Shown here one piece after another: positions 25,001-38,161 of a stretch of 64,000 nucleotides of DNA (positions within the stretch are counted from its first letter, which is position 1; the number at the start of each line of letters is the position of its first letter). The stretch covers positions 92,356-156,355 of the forward strand of contig CAJNOJ010000242.1 in NCBI GenBank assembly GCA_905250025.1, written 5' to 3'. Both the position numbers and the translations under genes were made by a program. The notes under the pieces were generated by a model, which made no database searches, was not told where the DNA came from, and saw only the letters and a program-made list of their open reading frames with translations. The DNA comes from Adineta ricciae. Taxonomy: Eukaryota; Rotifera; Eurotatoria; Adinetida; Adinetidae.

Positions 25001-28000
25001 AGATTAGTTGTTAATTGTTTGTATTTTAGCGTCTGTTGCTACACACAAACCAGGAAGTGTCAGTGGTAGTAGTGGAAAATCTAAACTTATTCGACGAAGT
25101 AGTGTCAAATTAAGAAAACCATCTTTACGAATGAAAGAGTCAGGAAAACGTAAGTACACATTTCAGTTACTTTTATAAAGCTAATCTTTTTCCTCTCTCA
25201 GATACTCGTCGTTCATCCTATCGAACGCGTCGTCGTAGTCATGCATCGAATATTTCATCAGAAACCGATGGTCATCAGAGCAATATTGGTAGTTCCGCCA
25301 TGGAACCACCTGACGAATACACCAATAGTAATGACGAAGATTTCGATCAGGGAAATTTTGATGATAATATGAATACTCGGCCATTTCCATGGACGAAAGT
25401 TGTCATACGTATATTGAATAATGTTAATTTAACATGCGATCATCAAATCAAATGTCTATCGAATTGTTACGATAAACAAACAACGAGTTGTAAAAATCTA
25501 ATCCAAGCATTACTGAATATGTATCGTTTATCATCATCGAATTTAACAAATGTTGGCTCGTCATTTTCACGTTCTTCGTCATCAACGCATCGCTCAACAT
25601 CACATTTAAAACGTAATGATACAACATCGAGTAAAACTGCACATGATCTGAAAAAACGTCGGGTAAATTAACTAAGAAATTCTTTCGTATACAACCAAAT
25701 ATGGAAATGAAATTTTCTTCGTAGCTTTCAACCTGCTTGTTCAGTGATGGTACTGGTCAAAATGTCGACAATGTTGCTAAAACCACTAATACAACGAAAC
25801 CACCTGATGTACCAGCATATGGAATGGTTTTTGAGACAGCTGATCCGCATCTCGACAAACAAATAAATACACATTTTACTACAGTAGCTACCTACCTTGA
25901 AAAACAAGTTCGATTAACATTTAGAAGTCCAAATCATGAAATCGATGGAATATGTTTCTTTAGGTTGGAACGTTAACACAAGTGCCACTGATGATTCTTT
26001 GCAAATCATCTGTTTTATTAGACGATGAACATTATTCACAGATACTTAATCTATCCTGGGAGCTTCTACTAGATCGAAATGAAGAATTAGCTGCTTGTGC
26101 AGGTATAAGATTAAATAGAGAAGTTTGATTTCGATCAAAAACCGGTTTCTTTCTAATTTTTAGCAACAATTGTTATTTTAACGGCTGCTCGAGCAGGCCA
26201 ATTAGTCGACGCATTATTTCACAGTGAAATGGAAAATTCATCAGCATTAATACGTTATAATGCAATTCTGAAATTTCAAACACTATGGCGATTTCGTTAT
26301 CAATTCTGGATACGATTAGAAGAAGGCGCACATTCAATGATGAAAGTAAAGCATCACTGAGTCAAACGAATTTCTAAAGAAATTTATCGCTATACTTCAG
26401 ATTCTTCCACCAAGCATTGAATTTGTTCTACCATCACCTGCCCTCGGTGTTGCAAACCTTCAAACGGTTGATCCACCATGGATGCCGCACGCTAAAACAC
26501 TCGTTCAACAAGTCGCTCTAAATCAAGAAGAAGTGGTATGTATTCTATGAGCGAAAACTGCTTTTGTACACAACAACTATGTTTGACATTATAGCGAGCG
26601 GTAGTAACAGCAAGTAAAACACGTAAGAAGCATCAACAAGAATTAATTCATTCAGCATTGATGGCCGAAGAAACAAGTAAACGAGTGGCAAGAGAAAATT
26701 TTGCGATGGCTACCGTACCAATGTTACAATCGGCATCGTTTGAACCGCTGTTACATCAAACAAGAGAGGAAGAAGAAGAAGGTGAAAGAAACATAGATGT
26801 TGTGTTTGATGTTCATAAAAGAGATTTGTTTTGTAGGACATACAGATGATGATCGATTTGTGGAAACTAGCGTACAAATACGACAAGCACAAGGAACGTT
26901 TCCTTCGGCATTTGGCGCAGCTGTTTATTTACTTGTGGAAATGTTAGAGGATGAGGAAACGTTGGATAACGGTGCAACAGGTTTGTCTTTCTTAATCGAA
27001 ACGTTTATAATCGACTTGTAATTTGTTTTCTAGTGGCTGAATCAGCTCGCAAAGCCTTATGGACATGCTTAGTCGACGAACCCACCTTATTAATCCGTTT
27101 CTTTTTCGAAAAACTTTCCAATAAAGAACGTCGAGTATGTCTTTCCTCGTCTTTCATAGCGAATCTCCAGTCTAATTTCTTGTTCAGATCAAATCTTTTC
27201 AAAGTCTTCGCCGTCTTATGATTTGTCTAACCGATATTCCACCTCAATTTGCTCATGCTGTATTCAATTACGTTCTCGGTTTACTCATGAGCATGGTGCG
27301 ATCACCATTGGATGGCTCTCAAGATCTGATTATTGCTGGTCTGACATTATTATGGCAAATCATTCCGTATTTACACGGTCTAGTCTTAAAAGATTTGAAA
27401 CAAATTCTACGTAAAGAACAAGCAGAAATGATGATACTAATCACGGGTAGTATTCCTTCGACGAAAAAAGTGATTATCCATGGACCTGATCTCTCGCAAA
27501 TTCCAACACAAGCAATTATTCAAGAAGATACACAATTTAGTAATGTTCTCCAAGAGGCCTTAGATTTTTTTGGTATACCTGAACAAAAACGTGATCGGTA
27601 CTATTTAATTGATGTGAAAACTCAACAAATTCATATACCAGACACTTACGTACGTGATTTCTATTTCTTCCGTCGAAACATTTATCCCCAACTATCATTA
27701 ATACATATGGATGCTAAACAATCTCAGCGACAATTAGAACATATGTCAATCTATTTGAAAACAACTGAACTATCTAAAGTATTATTCGCTCGTTATTTAT
27801 TAGAGAATACTCCTTATAATCAAATACATAATTGTGTTACATTTTTCCATGATGAATTAATCAAAAGTCCATCATTTCCTCGAAAACCTTTGGAATCGGA
27901 TTACAATCTCTATACGAGAATATCAGACAAAGAACTATTCAATTTAGATATGTTACATAAATACAATTGGTGAGTGAGAATTCGAAAACGACCAATTTAA

Positions 28001-31000
28001 ATTACATTTGTCTTTTAGGATAAAATTAATTTCATGTTTGTTTTTCAACATGGATGGTAAAACAACGACCACGTGGGACATCACTCTGTTTCTGAATGTG
28101 ATTAATGGTGCATTTATTCTACATTGTGAAGACTTTGCCATGTTACGTTTTTGTTTGGCAATTTACATTAGTACAGCTAAACATTTTCGACATATCTTTG
28201 CTACGAACGGGTAAATCGAAAAGTTCTCGTTCCGTTCATCATCTCTTTTCCTTTGTTTCTTTAGTTATCTATTGATAATGCCAACATTTCTTCGCGTTTA
28301 TTCAAATATTCAATCGAATCCGATGTTGAAAAAGGCTATCGAATACTGTTGTCGACAGTTCTTTATCTTACATCGCATTCCATTTATCTTACAAATGTTG
28401 GGTAGTATTTCACAATTATTAGATTTCGATGAACAAGCTGATGTGACTGATACTAACAAAATCCAACCAGTCAGTTTGTTTCGATTATTGGTTGCTTTGG
28501 AGCAAACAAGTGTAGATGCCATGAGAGATGACTATTCAATCTTAGAGTTAGTTAAAGATGATCCAATATCAAGTAAAACATCGGCGACAGCGACAGCAAC
28601 GACGCCATCGTCAAATATGACGGTAGTGGCTGCACTTGGCCAAGGAAGTATGATCGCGCCAGCTACAATTAAAACATTAGACTTTTGTTATGCTGACGAT
28701 GATACTGTTTTCACAGTTTTGAATTGTATCGATGTCTGTATTACTGTTGGTAAGTTGAAAAGATGTCAAATGTATTTTTCTCAGCGATTATTTGTAGTTG
28801 CTTATGCGCCGGATTCGATTCGTTCGTTACAAATGCTGGGAATCATCGATTTACTCTTACCAAAATATTTAGAATACTTGAAAGATCGTACAAATAAAAA
28901 CGACATGCAAAAACAAGGCCGAGAAGAAATGAAAACCATTGAAAAGTTATCCATTGCAATCAAAACAATGATTGGAGCATCAGAATCTTTAACACGAACA
29001 TTTGTTGGGCCCAAACTCGAGACATTAACTGGAGCAAGTTACAAGCATTCACGTGGTTCAAACCGTTCACCATCCATTGTTCCCGACGAGGATTCCATGA
29101 GGTAATTAATGTTCACATCAGTATTAATCATCGAATCTGTTTTCTCCTAGTCGTTTTATTGATGATCGAACTAAAACCAAAGTTCAAGACGGCGACGAAC
29201 ACAAACAAGCGTCGGAATTTCGTTGGCCACGCGATACACTTCTTTCTGTTATATCAACTTTTGTTCATTTTTCTACTCAACGCTTGAAAGAATTAATCAA
29301 ATCAATTAATGATCCAACATTACGTTTACCTGAACTACTTGACGCGAAATCTCACACACGTCTTGCTGATATCGCGCACGCTCTATTGAAATTAGGTGGT
29401 TATGATCCTATAACAATGTCGTGTCGTGGCATTCAAAATTACTTTCAAAAATTATTACCCTGCACAAATTGGTCGCACGAACAATTACGACCAGCATTGA
29501 ATCTTTTGTTGAGAAGAATTGATCGAATGTTTTCAAAAATATGTAAAAAACCATCGACAAAAGTAAACGAGCTGCTAACTCATATCATGTTATGCTCTTT
29601 AACCATGAAATTCATTTTAGCGTTGTTTTGATTGGGAAGCAACTGCAGGAATTTTGAATGGAATTTATTTGACGATTGATCGTCATCCATACATTGCTTA
29701 TTTTCCGAATCTTAAAGTAAAGCTGAGCTGAGTTACTGTTGATGAATACCTTTCTCTCCAATTTTAGGCTCTAGTGTCAGGATGTATTGCGCTCGTATTG
29801 AACGAAAATGTTTCTGAATCAAGTCATAGCGTACCACGTCTAGATACACCAGCTTTTCCAAAGGAATTCTCTCGAGCTGTTATTAAACTTGTCGGAAGAT
29901 ATCTATTAGCTATTCGGGTAAGACAAAGATGATCACAAGTTACGAGTCAATTTTACTTTTTCTTTGTATAGAATCAACCGAATCTCGAGGCACTGACAGG
30001 AAATAGTTGGTCATTTCCAAATATGCCTTCGGCAATCAATCACCTTCTGCATTTTCTATTACCACTAATGTTCTGGGCCGGCAGTGGACGAAAAGATGCA
30101 CCGAAAATTCATTCGATTGATATTTCATATATCATAACAATACTTATCAATTCTTTGAAACCACCATCAAAACTTGCAGCTGCGATGGGCGCGCCCGGTG
30201 GTCCCGGAAGCGGTGCACCAGGACAGATTAGTGGTGGACCTGGAGCTGGCGGTGGCAAACAACACTTGACAATTGGTGAAGCCATTCTACAAAACAGCAG
30301 TTTTACACATAAATCTATGAGACAACTAAAAGATCTTTTACAAACAGCATCTTTATTAGGTAAACTTTTCATCTCGAAAAATTGAGTTATTTACCAGAAA
30401 AGAAAAACTAATTGATATCCATTCATGTTTATAGGCTTGAAAGTTTTAATCATTGGATTCAGTAAACAGCTGAAACGCGAATGGCAACGCATTGCTCAGT
30501 CGATTAAACTGATGTGCAACAAACAGTCGAACGTTTCACCCATACTTCTCTCATTTATTGACTTTATCATCACATATAAAACTCCAATATTTGTCATTCT
30601 TCGACCATTTCTTTCTCATTATGTAAGACGACCAGACAATGTTCCTTTCTTTTTCTCAACTTACTCTTTTTACCTTCAGATGCATTCAGTTACATCCGAC
30701 AACGAACGCGATTATGAAATGATAACGAATATTCAACAAAAACTGATTTTCGATAAGATTCCTTTGTCAAAGTCAACAGGTGAAATTCTCCATAGTTTAA
30801 TGCAAGAATTAAATCAATTAAAAGCAGAATTAACCGGTAAGATTTCATTTCGATTCGAAAAGCAAACGAACAAACAAACAACGTATCAATCATATAAACA
30901 CATACTGTATACTATTCTCTAGCTACAACCATGTCGTTTGCACGAGAAATGAGTCGTCCATGTTCAGGAGCTGGGAAAAAGAGAATACTTTTATCGAGAA

Positions 31001-32642
31001 CACATCGACGAAAAAAGCGTGATGATATGCCTCTCGTTCGTCTATCATCATTCGGTTTGTTTCTTCTTTGCACGGAGTTTCGATTTGAATACTACTGAGC
31101 ATGCTTAGAACTTCTTCGCATGATACATCCTCGTTCGAAACCAATTCTCACTATTTTCACGTATTTAGACGAATCGAAAGCATTATTTCCGTATGAAACA
31201 CGTGCGCCTGGTACTGAAAAAGTTCGATTCGATACAGAAGCGCTCGAACAAATGAAGGATCGAGATGGTACCACGGGAGTTTCTGGTGCGACGAGTGACG
31301 GACGATCAGCCGGTAGTCGAACAACAAACGCATACCGTGTGCGACGACAACAATCAAGTGACAGTAGTTTAAATACATCACCACGCAAGAAAACAGAAAA
31401 AATTCGCGTTAAAGAAGCATTGGATATTCTTGACACGTATCGTGCTCGGTATCGAATTCGTTCAGGAGGTAAAGAATAGAAACTTTACTCGATTTGTTTT
31501 AATTATTCATCATCTATCATAATTATTAGCTGAAATATCCGATATTCCAATTAAATGGACGAGAGATTTAACATTACAACGGCCCTCAACAATAGATGAC
31601 TTGGCAACTCCTACTTTAACAGGTAAATCTAATCTTATTTCTTCTCGATACTTGTTTACCGACTCTTTCTATTAGATGCACCACGTAGCCAACTGTCTGG
31701 CGCTCTACCTCGTTCGATTACTAGCATTGGTGATCGAACAGCTCAACATTACAATTCCCCAGGCGATCCAGATGACGATGATGATGATGATCAATCAACA
31801 ACAAACAGAGATTCAGGATCGAAATTGCGTACATTCAGCGGCTGGAAACGAGGTGCAACACATTTAGATAAATCTCGATTAACCAAGGGTTTGATGCGAG
31901 CATCTGTAAGCTATTCTTCTCTCTCTTACAATGATTATTATTATTTTTCTCAACTAGGCACAGAACGAATCAGCAATGACATATGACGCAACCAAAGAGA
32001 TGAATGACATATTTCGATCAAACAGGTAAACTCACTTCCCCAGATTTTGTTCTATAAAACTTATTTATTTTAAACATATCGCTTTGATTAATTTGTCTTT
32101 CTTTTTTCTTTACAATTCCAGTTGAATAAGACAGAGAGATCGAGAGTAGGTCGATCTTATGCATTTTATTTTGGTTTTTGTCTCCTATTTTATTCAATTT
32201 TTTTTCTCATGATACTCAGCATCTTCTTTCTTTGCCATTCTTCCCTAATCGCATGGAGAATGAACTATTTCCATATACCCGCTTTGCATGAACAATCTAG
32301 AGCATCTTTTTTTTATACAAGGGAATGAACTAGTGATTTGATTCAGTCTGTTCTTTTGTCTTTGGTTCGCGAAAAACTAATCTTTGTTTTGCTATATTTA
32401 GTTCACGCGATGAACAAGCATCAGATTTTTTTGATATACGTTCTTCCAATGATCAAACTGTACTTGCTTCCTTTTTAAACCCATCAACAACAACAACACT
32501 TCAACAAGTCCCTGCAACTTCCTCGGCTATTCCTATGACAACAATTCTTCCAACAAAAGCAGAGCCACGTACAGATATCTGGATATCACGTTCACCTAAT
32601 ACGCCACCTGTAACTGAAGCCGACTATGAATCTCAAGTTTGA
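19041..32642 (+). CDS. UNC80: UNC80, NALCN sodium-leak channel complex subunit (40 exons)
   Basis: The 3578-residue frame closes exactly over 40 exons: 19041-19195, 19246-19294, 19356-19454, 19529-20723, 20781-21543, 21817-22494, 22555-22683, 22739-22854, 22911-23293, 23348-23486, 23542-23732, 23789-24004, 24070-24211, 24374-24700, 24756-24980, 25030-25149, 25202-25662, 25725-25907, 25964-26102, 26164-26345, 26401-26535, 26595-26781, 26837-26980, 27034-27134, 27188-27969, 28019-28210, 28265-28749, 28798-29101, 29151-29562, 29621-29716, 29768-29917, 29972-30359, 30435-30622, 30680-30836, 30923-31054, 31109-31468, 31530-31622, 31676-31905, 31958-32025, 32402-32642. Signature segments are FLWRQ..PFIKQKFG, VLVQNILHGLSPSLSDAI, WRFRYQFWIRLEEGA, VVAYAPDSIRSLQMLG and LLDAKSHTRLADIAHALLKL. 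UNC80 bridges UNC79 and NALCN, setting resting excitability. Bdelloid additions include a poly-Gln tract, Ser/Thr-rich spacers and a CxxC...CxxC pair encoded near 20862-20940. The protein ends ESQV, a possible PDZ ligand. Confidence 0.97.
20185..20237 (+). repeat. CAA/CAG repeat encoding poly-Gln inside UNC80
   Basis: The in-frame CAA/CAG mixture encodes about ten Gln, an LPH break, then four more Gln. It lies in the low-complexity insert of UNC80 exon 4. The mixed codons suggest relative stability. Confidence 0.9.
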
Positions 32643-33052
32643 GCTTGTTCTCAGGTCATCTCTCTCTCTCTCTTTCTCTTTCTTCTCAACATTGAAAACA
32701 AACATACAGTGTATTCTCTTACATAGATTGCTTTCTTTTTCTTTCCTTGTGGCTTTTCAATCTTCAAGTTCGAAAATTTCACTTATTACAAAATATTTTC
32801 CTCTCGCTTTTATTTCTCGATGTGTTTCTTTTCTTTTTCTATAATAAATAATCACTATATACATGTACAGGGTTCGAAAGAATATTATACAAGGGAGATG
32901 CGAGACAATCTCGAACAGAGGGTACAATGAATTTTATACCAAATGAAAGCTCACCAGAAATGGTATTTGATAGTGTCTTTTCTTATGGGAAAACTTAGAC
33001 ATTAAAATTTTAATCAACTTGAAACGAACAAAGCGGTTTTATGTTTTTGCTC

Positions 33053-33502
33053 CTAAAATACAGTTTTACAGTACTTGATTGATGCGTTTTGTGACATACG
33101 GCTAATTTTGCTGCAATAATTTTTAGCAGATGTAATAGTTGACACTCTCAGTGCAATAATCATTGTTTGATTTACAGTAGAATCGAACTTAAAAATCGAA
33201 TTCAACCATGCGACTCTTGTAGGTATGCGTATTTCGGAATAAAATATGTTCATTGATCCGCTTTGAAAAGTGCATATCAGTATAGTACGATGGCTCTCAA
33301 TCGCAAAACTTGTCGAAATTAAATAGAACGCCATGGAATTCAACATTAAAAGGTAATATAATGTGCCACCTACATAGCAACTGCGATCATTAATTTCTAT
33401 TGATGAAATCTTCTTTATGGCAAAACGAGTTATATTGTTCAAGAGTAGAAGCATGCATAAGAATCCGTAGTAGTGAACGATTTGCTTGCAAGGAAACGGC
33501 AT
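33053..33502 (-). pseudogene. Possible GPCR-like gene fragment
   Basis: The 149-residue frame starts with hydrophobic segments (YYGFLCMLLLLNNITRF; CYVGGTLYYLLMLNSMAFYL). These resemble helices 2-3 of divergent bdelloid receptors, including the conserved Cys before helix 3. The second half is not receptor-like, no splice sites extend it, and the flanks look duplicated. A remnant is the best guess; a chance frame is possible. Confidence 0.25.
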
Positions 33503-34663
33503 AGCAATTTACGGACGATATTTTGCATTCTCTTTCTTGTAGCTTTTCATTTTCGAAATTCAAACATTCGCTGTTTGACTTTCTCATTTCGCTAGACGAT
33601 CAAATAACAATACTTTCCTCCAGCTCTATCTCAGTATGTTTCTTTTCCTTTTCTCTAATCAACGATCACTCTCTCTATATGTATATGATGATTAATGTTG
33701 ATCAATTGAACTTTTGTACAATATAAATAGATCTCATTACTCTTCTTTGAAGCGAAGAAAACCTTATTCACAAGAGAATAATGTCAAAGAAAGGTTATAT
33801 GATTTCATTTTCATGCTAACAACAAATGAATGAACTTCATTGCATTCCTCCGATCTCGTAACATATAGTTTCATGATGTAATCATAACAAAGCGGGAGAA
33901 ATCTAAAGTATCGACGAGGAGAAATTCTTTGAACTATGTATACTTTGAGATTATTCTATTTCCGCTTCTTTTTTGACTATTAATACTATCTTTCATATAA
34001 TTTTCCCGAATTTGCATGGAATGTTATTCGAAGCTAATGAGAATTTCTCGAAGATGAAAACTTATTAGAAACATATGAGAGCGAAAGTTGCGGCAGTTAT
34101 ACTGTTACCATCCAATATTGATTTCATGTGATGGTGTTATCTAACTGATTGATAGATGAAGAGCTAGGATAAGTATCAACATACAGATTAGCGATGGATG
34201 TTTTTCATGCATCGATTCAAAGGTATACAAGAATGATATCATCAAGATTTGAGTTGTGAGTTTAGATTTAAAGACATCAATCTTTCAGATTAATTAAGGA
34301 ATTGAGCTGAACGAAAATGACTGAAACTTTTCAATCAAAACATGATGATTGTACTTGATGGTATTTTTCAATAATCAACAACACGTGCGCAAACATTGCT
34401 TGACATCGTTAATAATTCTTTCTGCATTTGATCTTCGCAAAGTATTCAATAGTGATCTTAAGATCAAAAGTAAACTAACAAAATTACGATGAAATAGTTA
34501 AGTTTAGAACAACACAACTAATCACATGTGCTCACAAAGTTCAGCTGAGATAATTTATGGATGAATACTTAATGCATTAGTCTGATTAATGGTGTGCACA
34601 ATTCAACATAAGAAACAGCTCCAACCGTGGATAGCCATCTGTTAATGCCACCGTGTGAGAATG

Positions 34664-34683
34664 ACGGTATATATATATACCGT
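34664..34683. repeat. 20-bp perfect palindrome
   Basis: ACGGTATATA followed by TATATACCGT is perfectly self-complementary. It lies upstream of the STEAP-like gene. It could be a TATA-containing promoter element or a cruciform; no function is shown. Confidence 0.6.
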
Positions 34684-34925
34684 ATTTACTAACCACTCTC
34701 ATTTCCGGTGCGTCCTTCTTTTGTCCGTTTGACCTCTTGAAAGCAAGAACGACATACAAAGACACACATCAGAAAAGAGAAAAAAGACACGTCGCCAGAG
34801 AGAGAATATTTGCTAAGCTTTTTTTGTATCGATCATTTGCTGCTGCTTCTCTTCTTCTTCTTTTTCTCATATATTATTTGTCCTTTTCTATTTGTCTAAC
34901 ATTATCAGAGAAGTAGAGTAAACGA

Positions 34926-36527
34926 ATGAATTCGTCGTCATACGATCCTCATACACCACCGGATATCACACACATGTCTGAAACCATATTAGATAGTGCT
35001 TCAAATCAAGCATTAGTCACAACAAACGATATTGATATACTCAATGATGTTTCGAATTTCTCTTCAGGTAAGGTTTTATTCAGAGTTAGTTTTCCTGAAT
35101 ATTAATATAATTGTAGAGCCAAATGAGAATATTCCATTTGAATCGTCTCCAACGGTTTCATCCAAAAAGCAGAAGTCATTACTTTCTGTTTATGATAATT
35201 CGAATGACGGTGAACAGCACAAGCAACAGCAACAGCAATTCACTGGTAATTTATTGCCAGTTGTTGGAATTCTTGGTCGTAATCATCGTTCTCAAGCATT
35301 TACTCGACGTCTTTTGCTCTCTGGTTTCCCTAAACCAGTTCTTTGTGATACTAATTCCAATACTAATGATTCAAATTACGTTTCATATCAAACATTCTAT
35401 GAGCGATGTCCAACGGTAGTCTTAATTACAGATAATCTACCGACTAATTTCGATTATATATTCAATCCAACAAAACCTCAATTGATTGTTGATACACGGG
35501 AAGTGATTTCCAATTATCGGCCTCATCAACCATCACAATATCTTATGCCTATTCCCGATGCTTATCGAGCATTTGGAAATATCTCGAACTGGGAAATTGA
35601 ATATGGTACCGAGCGTCTTCCTGTTGCAATCGAACAGTCATCACCGATCGAATTAGTACAATTTATATTGAAATTGAATTGTTTTTCTCGTGGAATATCT
35701 TTTATCGATCCGTTTTCTTACAATAACATACAAAGAAAATCATTTCGAAATTGTTTATTTCCATTAGTTACAACGATCATCATTTTCACATTAAGTTTTC
35801 TTTTCGCCATGATCGAATACAATCATCAAAGGAATTACTACCGAGAACAGTTTATCTATCGTTATGCAAGTTCAATAACAGCAACAACAAGTATAACATT
35901 ACTTTCAGTTCTATTTCTACTAAGTCCGATAGTCGAATCAATCAACTTGATCAATTCATTGATCTTGAAAAAACGTAAGATGACCTTGAAATTTGATTGA
36001 TATTCGAATTTGTTTATGTAGAAGATATTTTACCATCACGTTGGATGTTTCTTCATCGGTGGAACCAGTCCAAACGATATTTAGCCTGGTATTCCCTGGG
36101 ATTTGGCATTTTACACCTAATATTTCTATTTATCGCAAAGAATGATTTCAATCGCAAGATTTTCTTTTTCTTCCCTGTAATTTTCGGTCTATTTGCTCTC
36201 ATAGTTCTATGTATTTTATCATTTGTTTATTTTCCATGGATAAGTGAACGACTACAATGGCGTGAATATTACATTTTAACATCACATTTCGGTCCATTCT
36301 GTCTTGTAATTGCTTTTATACATGTTTACATCCAATGGAAATACGGATATGAATATTTACATCAACAAGACTTCTTCCGTTTGAGATTTATTTCAATGAT
36401 TTTACCTTTTTTCGTGTTGACACTACGATTTACTCTACATGGCATTATTCATCCTCTACTCAAATGGTTTCACAGTCGAGAAAGAAGGAACAAAGCAACC
36501 GCGACAGATACCTCGTTTTCACCATAA
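34926..36527 (+). CDS. STEAP-family transmembrane reductase with degenerate NADPH-binding motif
   Basis: Exons: 34926-35067, 35117-35974, 36022-36527 (501 residues). After a disordered, Gln-containing N terminus comes an FNO-like domain (about 90-245): VVGILGRNHRSQAFTRRLL, then VVLITDNL, LIVDTRE and AYRAFGNISNWEIEYG, which align with human STEAP2-4 segments. The usual GSGDFG loop reads GRNHRSQ, and the SRNP that contacts the NADPH phosphate reads DTNS. The six-helix ferric-reductase domain follows: RWNQSKRYLAWYSLGFGILHL and LQWREYYILTSHFGPF...FIHV keep the two haem-ligand His, one in each of ILH and FIH. STEAP proteins reduce Fe3+/Cu2+ using FAD and haem. With the NADPH motif lost it may act like STEAP1, relying on another electron donor (inference). 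Confidence 0.87.
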
Positions 36528-38161
36528 GCTATATTTTGTGTCTCTTTCTTAGTTTACATTTGTCTTTGTTTGTGTGTACGTGTGATATGTTGTAGAAATA
36601 ATTACTTAAAAGAAAATAGAAGAAGAACAAAAGATAATAGTTTCGGATGTATAATAGAACTTATCGACAGATGGCTAATCATCTATGGTAAGAGACAGAT
36701 GTTAGGTGTCAAGAAATGAAAGACAACATTCTCAATGACAAGACAAACTTATTGACGAGATGATGTCCTTAACGTCAAGAGACGATTATGATTTCTGTTT
36801 TATGCTGATTAGCAGAAATCAAACTCGATGTGGTTCTGTAGGATTTTGAACGAGCAACAAAGATTTTCATCAAACAATTGAAATACATCTTTTGAATTCT
36901 GATGACGAGTACAATGATATGATCATTATGAAGATAAGATTGGTCAAGAGGAAAAAGAAGCCACATAATAACAAAGAAAACAAAGATTCGATTTATTTAG
37001 CTGCAGCATAAACAAAAGACTTTCTGTATATTCATTTACTCAATTGACTAAATAAACAAATCGTGTCATTGAATCCTCGAAATCATTTGCAAAACACTCG
37101 ATCAAAATCAACCTTCAACCGTCAGAAGACAACTACAAATACAATGATATGTTTTCTCAAAGCGATTGATACTCAGAGTAGATTACAATAAGTGCAAAAT
37201 GTTTGTCTGAAACTTGCTGACAGATATTTTTATATTGTAGATTATCACGTTAATATTAAGAAAAAACCATAACGTATGCCATTCGGATACTTAATTTTGA
37301 GATTATGTTGATTGCTATATGTCAGTTGCGGACAGACTTCTTTTTTATCATATTCTTGTCTAAGGAAATATGAAGATCTTATTAATACACAGTTTTTGTC
37401 AGTTTCCAGATATTCATTGACAAATTATCTGTTAATAATTTGATCGACAGAATGATGGAAAATCGAATTTTCTTTTCTGTATACAATGAAAAAACGAAGA
37501 ATAGCTATTGGTTATGATTTCGACAGTTCCTATAGCGACTCTTTAATGTAAACGAATGACAAAATGCATAAGTGTGCTAGATTCACTTGATTGCCAACAT
37601 TGTATTTCTTTGTCGTTTTGTAAACGAGGAAAAAAAACGTCTCTAAGAATTTATTTTCTTAGATTTATTGAAGAAAATCTTGTTGGGACGTTTTACTTCT
37701 CGACGCGAAGATTTATTCATATTTCTAAGAATAGGATCGATATAAAGAAGAAAAAAGAAAATCGAGGGATAAGAGGATTCGTCGTTTGTTCGTTCATCAT
37801 CCATCTATCTTACCCTTTCTCCTTCTCATCGCATTCAACCAGTCATCTTTTATTCTTTTTGCTTTCGTTCGTAAACAGTTGACAAATAAAATTACACTAA
37901 AAGACTAATAGCGTGCATACACATATAGGATATATCTTTATGTATATATATATGTATACATATCGATGTATTTACCTCGTCGGACTAGAATAGTCGATTT
38001 CGAGTGTTCGTCCGTTATGATTTCTTTGTTATTTTCGACGCGTAGATATATTCACCACATACGAAACGATATTTACCATTGTCATCTCGATTTGCGTTTA
38101 CACTTTCGATTTTATCTGTAAACTTCTTTTTAGAACGACTATACGAAATCAACAGTTGATC
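36528..38161. other. Intergenic between STEAP-like and DDX6 copy 1
   Basis: No coding frame is supported. A TA-rich stretch lies at about 37930-37975. An acceptor (CTTCTTTTTAG) ends at 38133, 28 bp before the DDX6 ATG. Confidence 0.4.

Larger units (their letters stand above)
32643..34925. other. Intergenic between UNC80 and STEAP-like genes
   Basis: This holds the UNC80 3' UTR, a decayed GPCR-like frame on the minus strand (33053-33502) and the STEAP promoter. The pyrimidine-rich segments at about 32740-32880 and 33535-33690 resemble each other and flank that frame. A palindrome at 34664-34683 lies about 240 bp before the next ATG. An acceptor-like AG ends near 34918. Confidence 0.4.

Noticed and set aside
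19041-32642. UNC80 region as several small genes or a pseudogene
   Set aside because: Every break between open frames is a GT-AG intron with matching phase, and the 40-exon frame closes exactly.
34664-34683. Palindrome as a transposon terminal repeat or operator
   Set aside because: It stands alone, is mostly TA repeat, and no partner copy or transposase frame is nearby.
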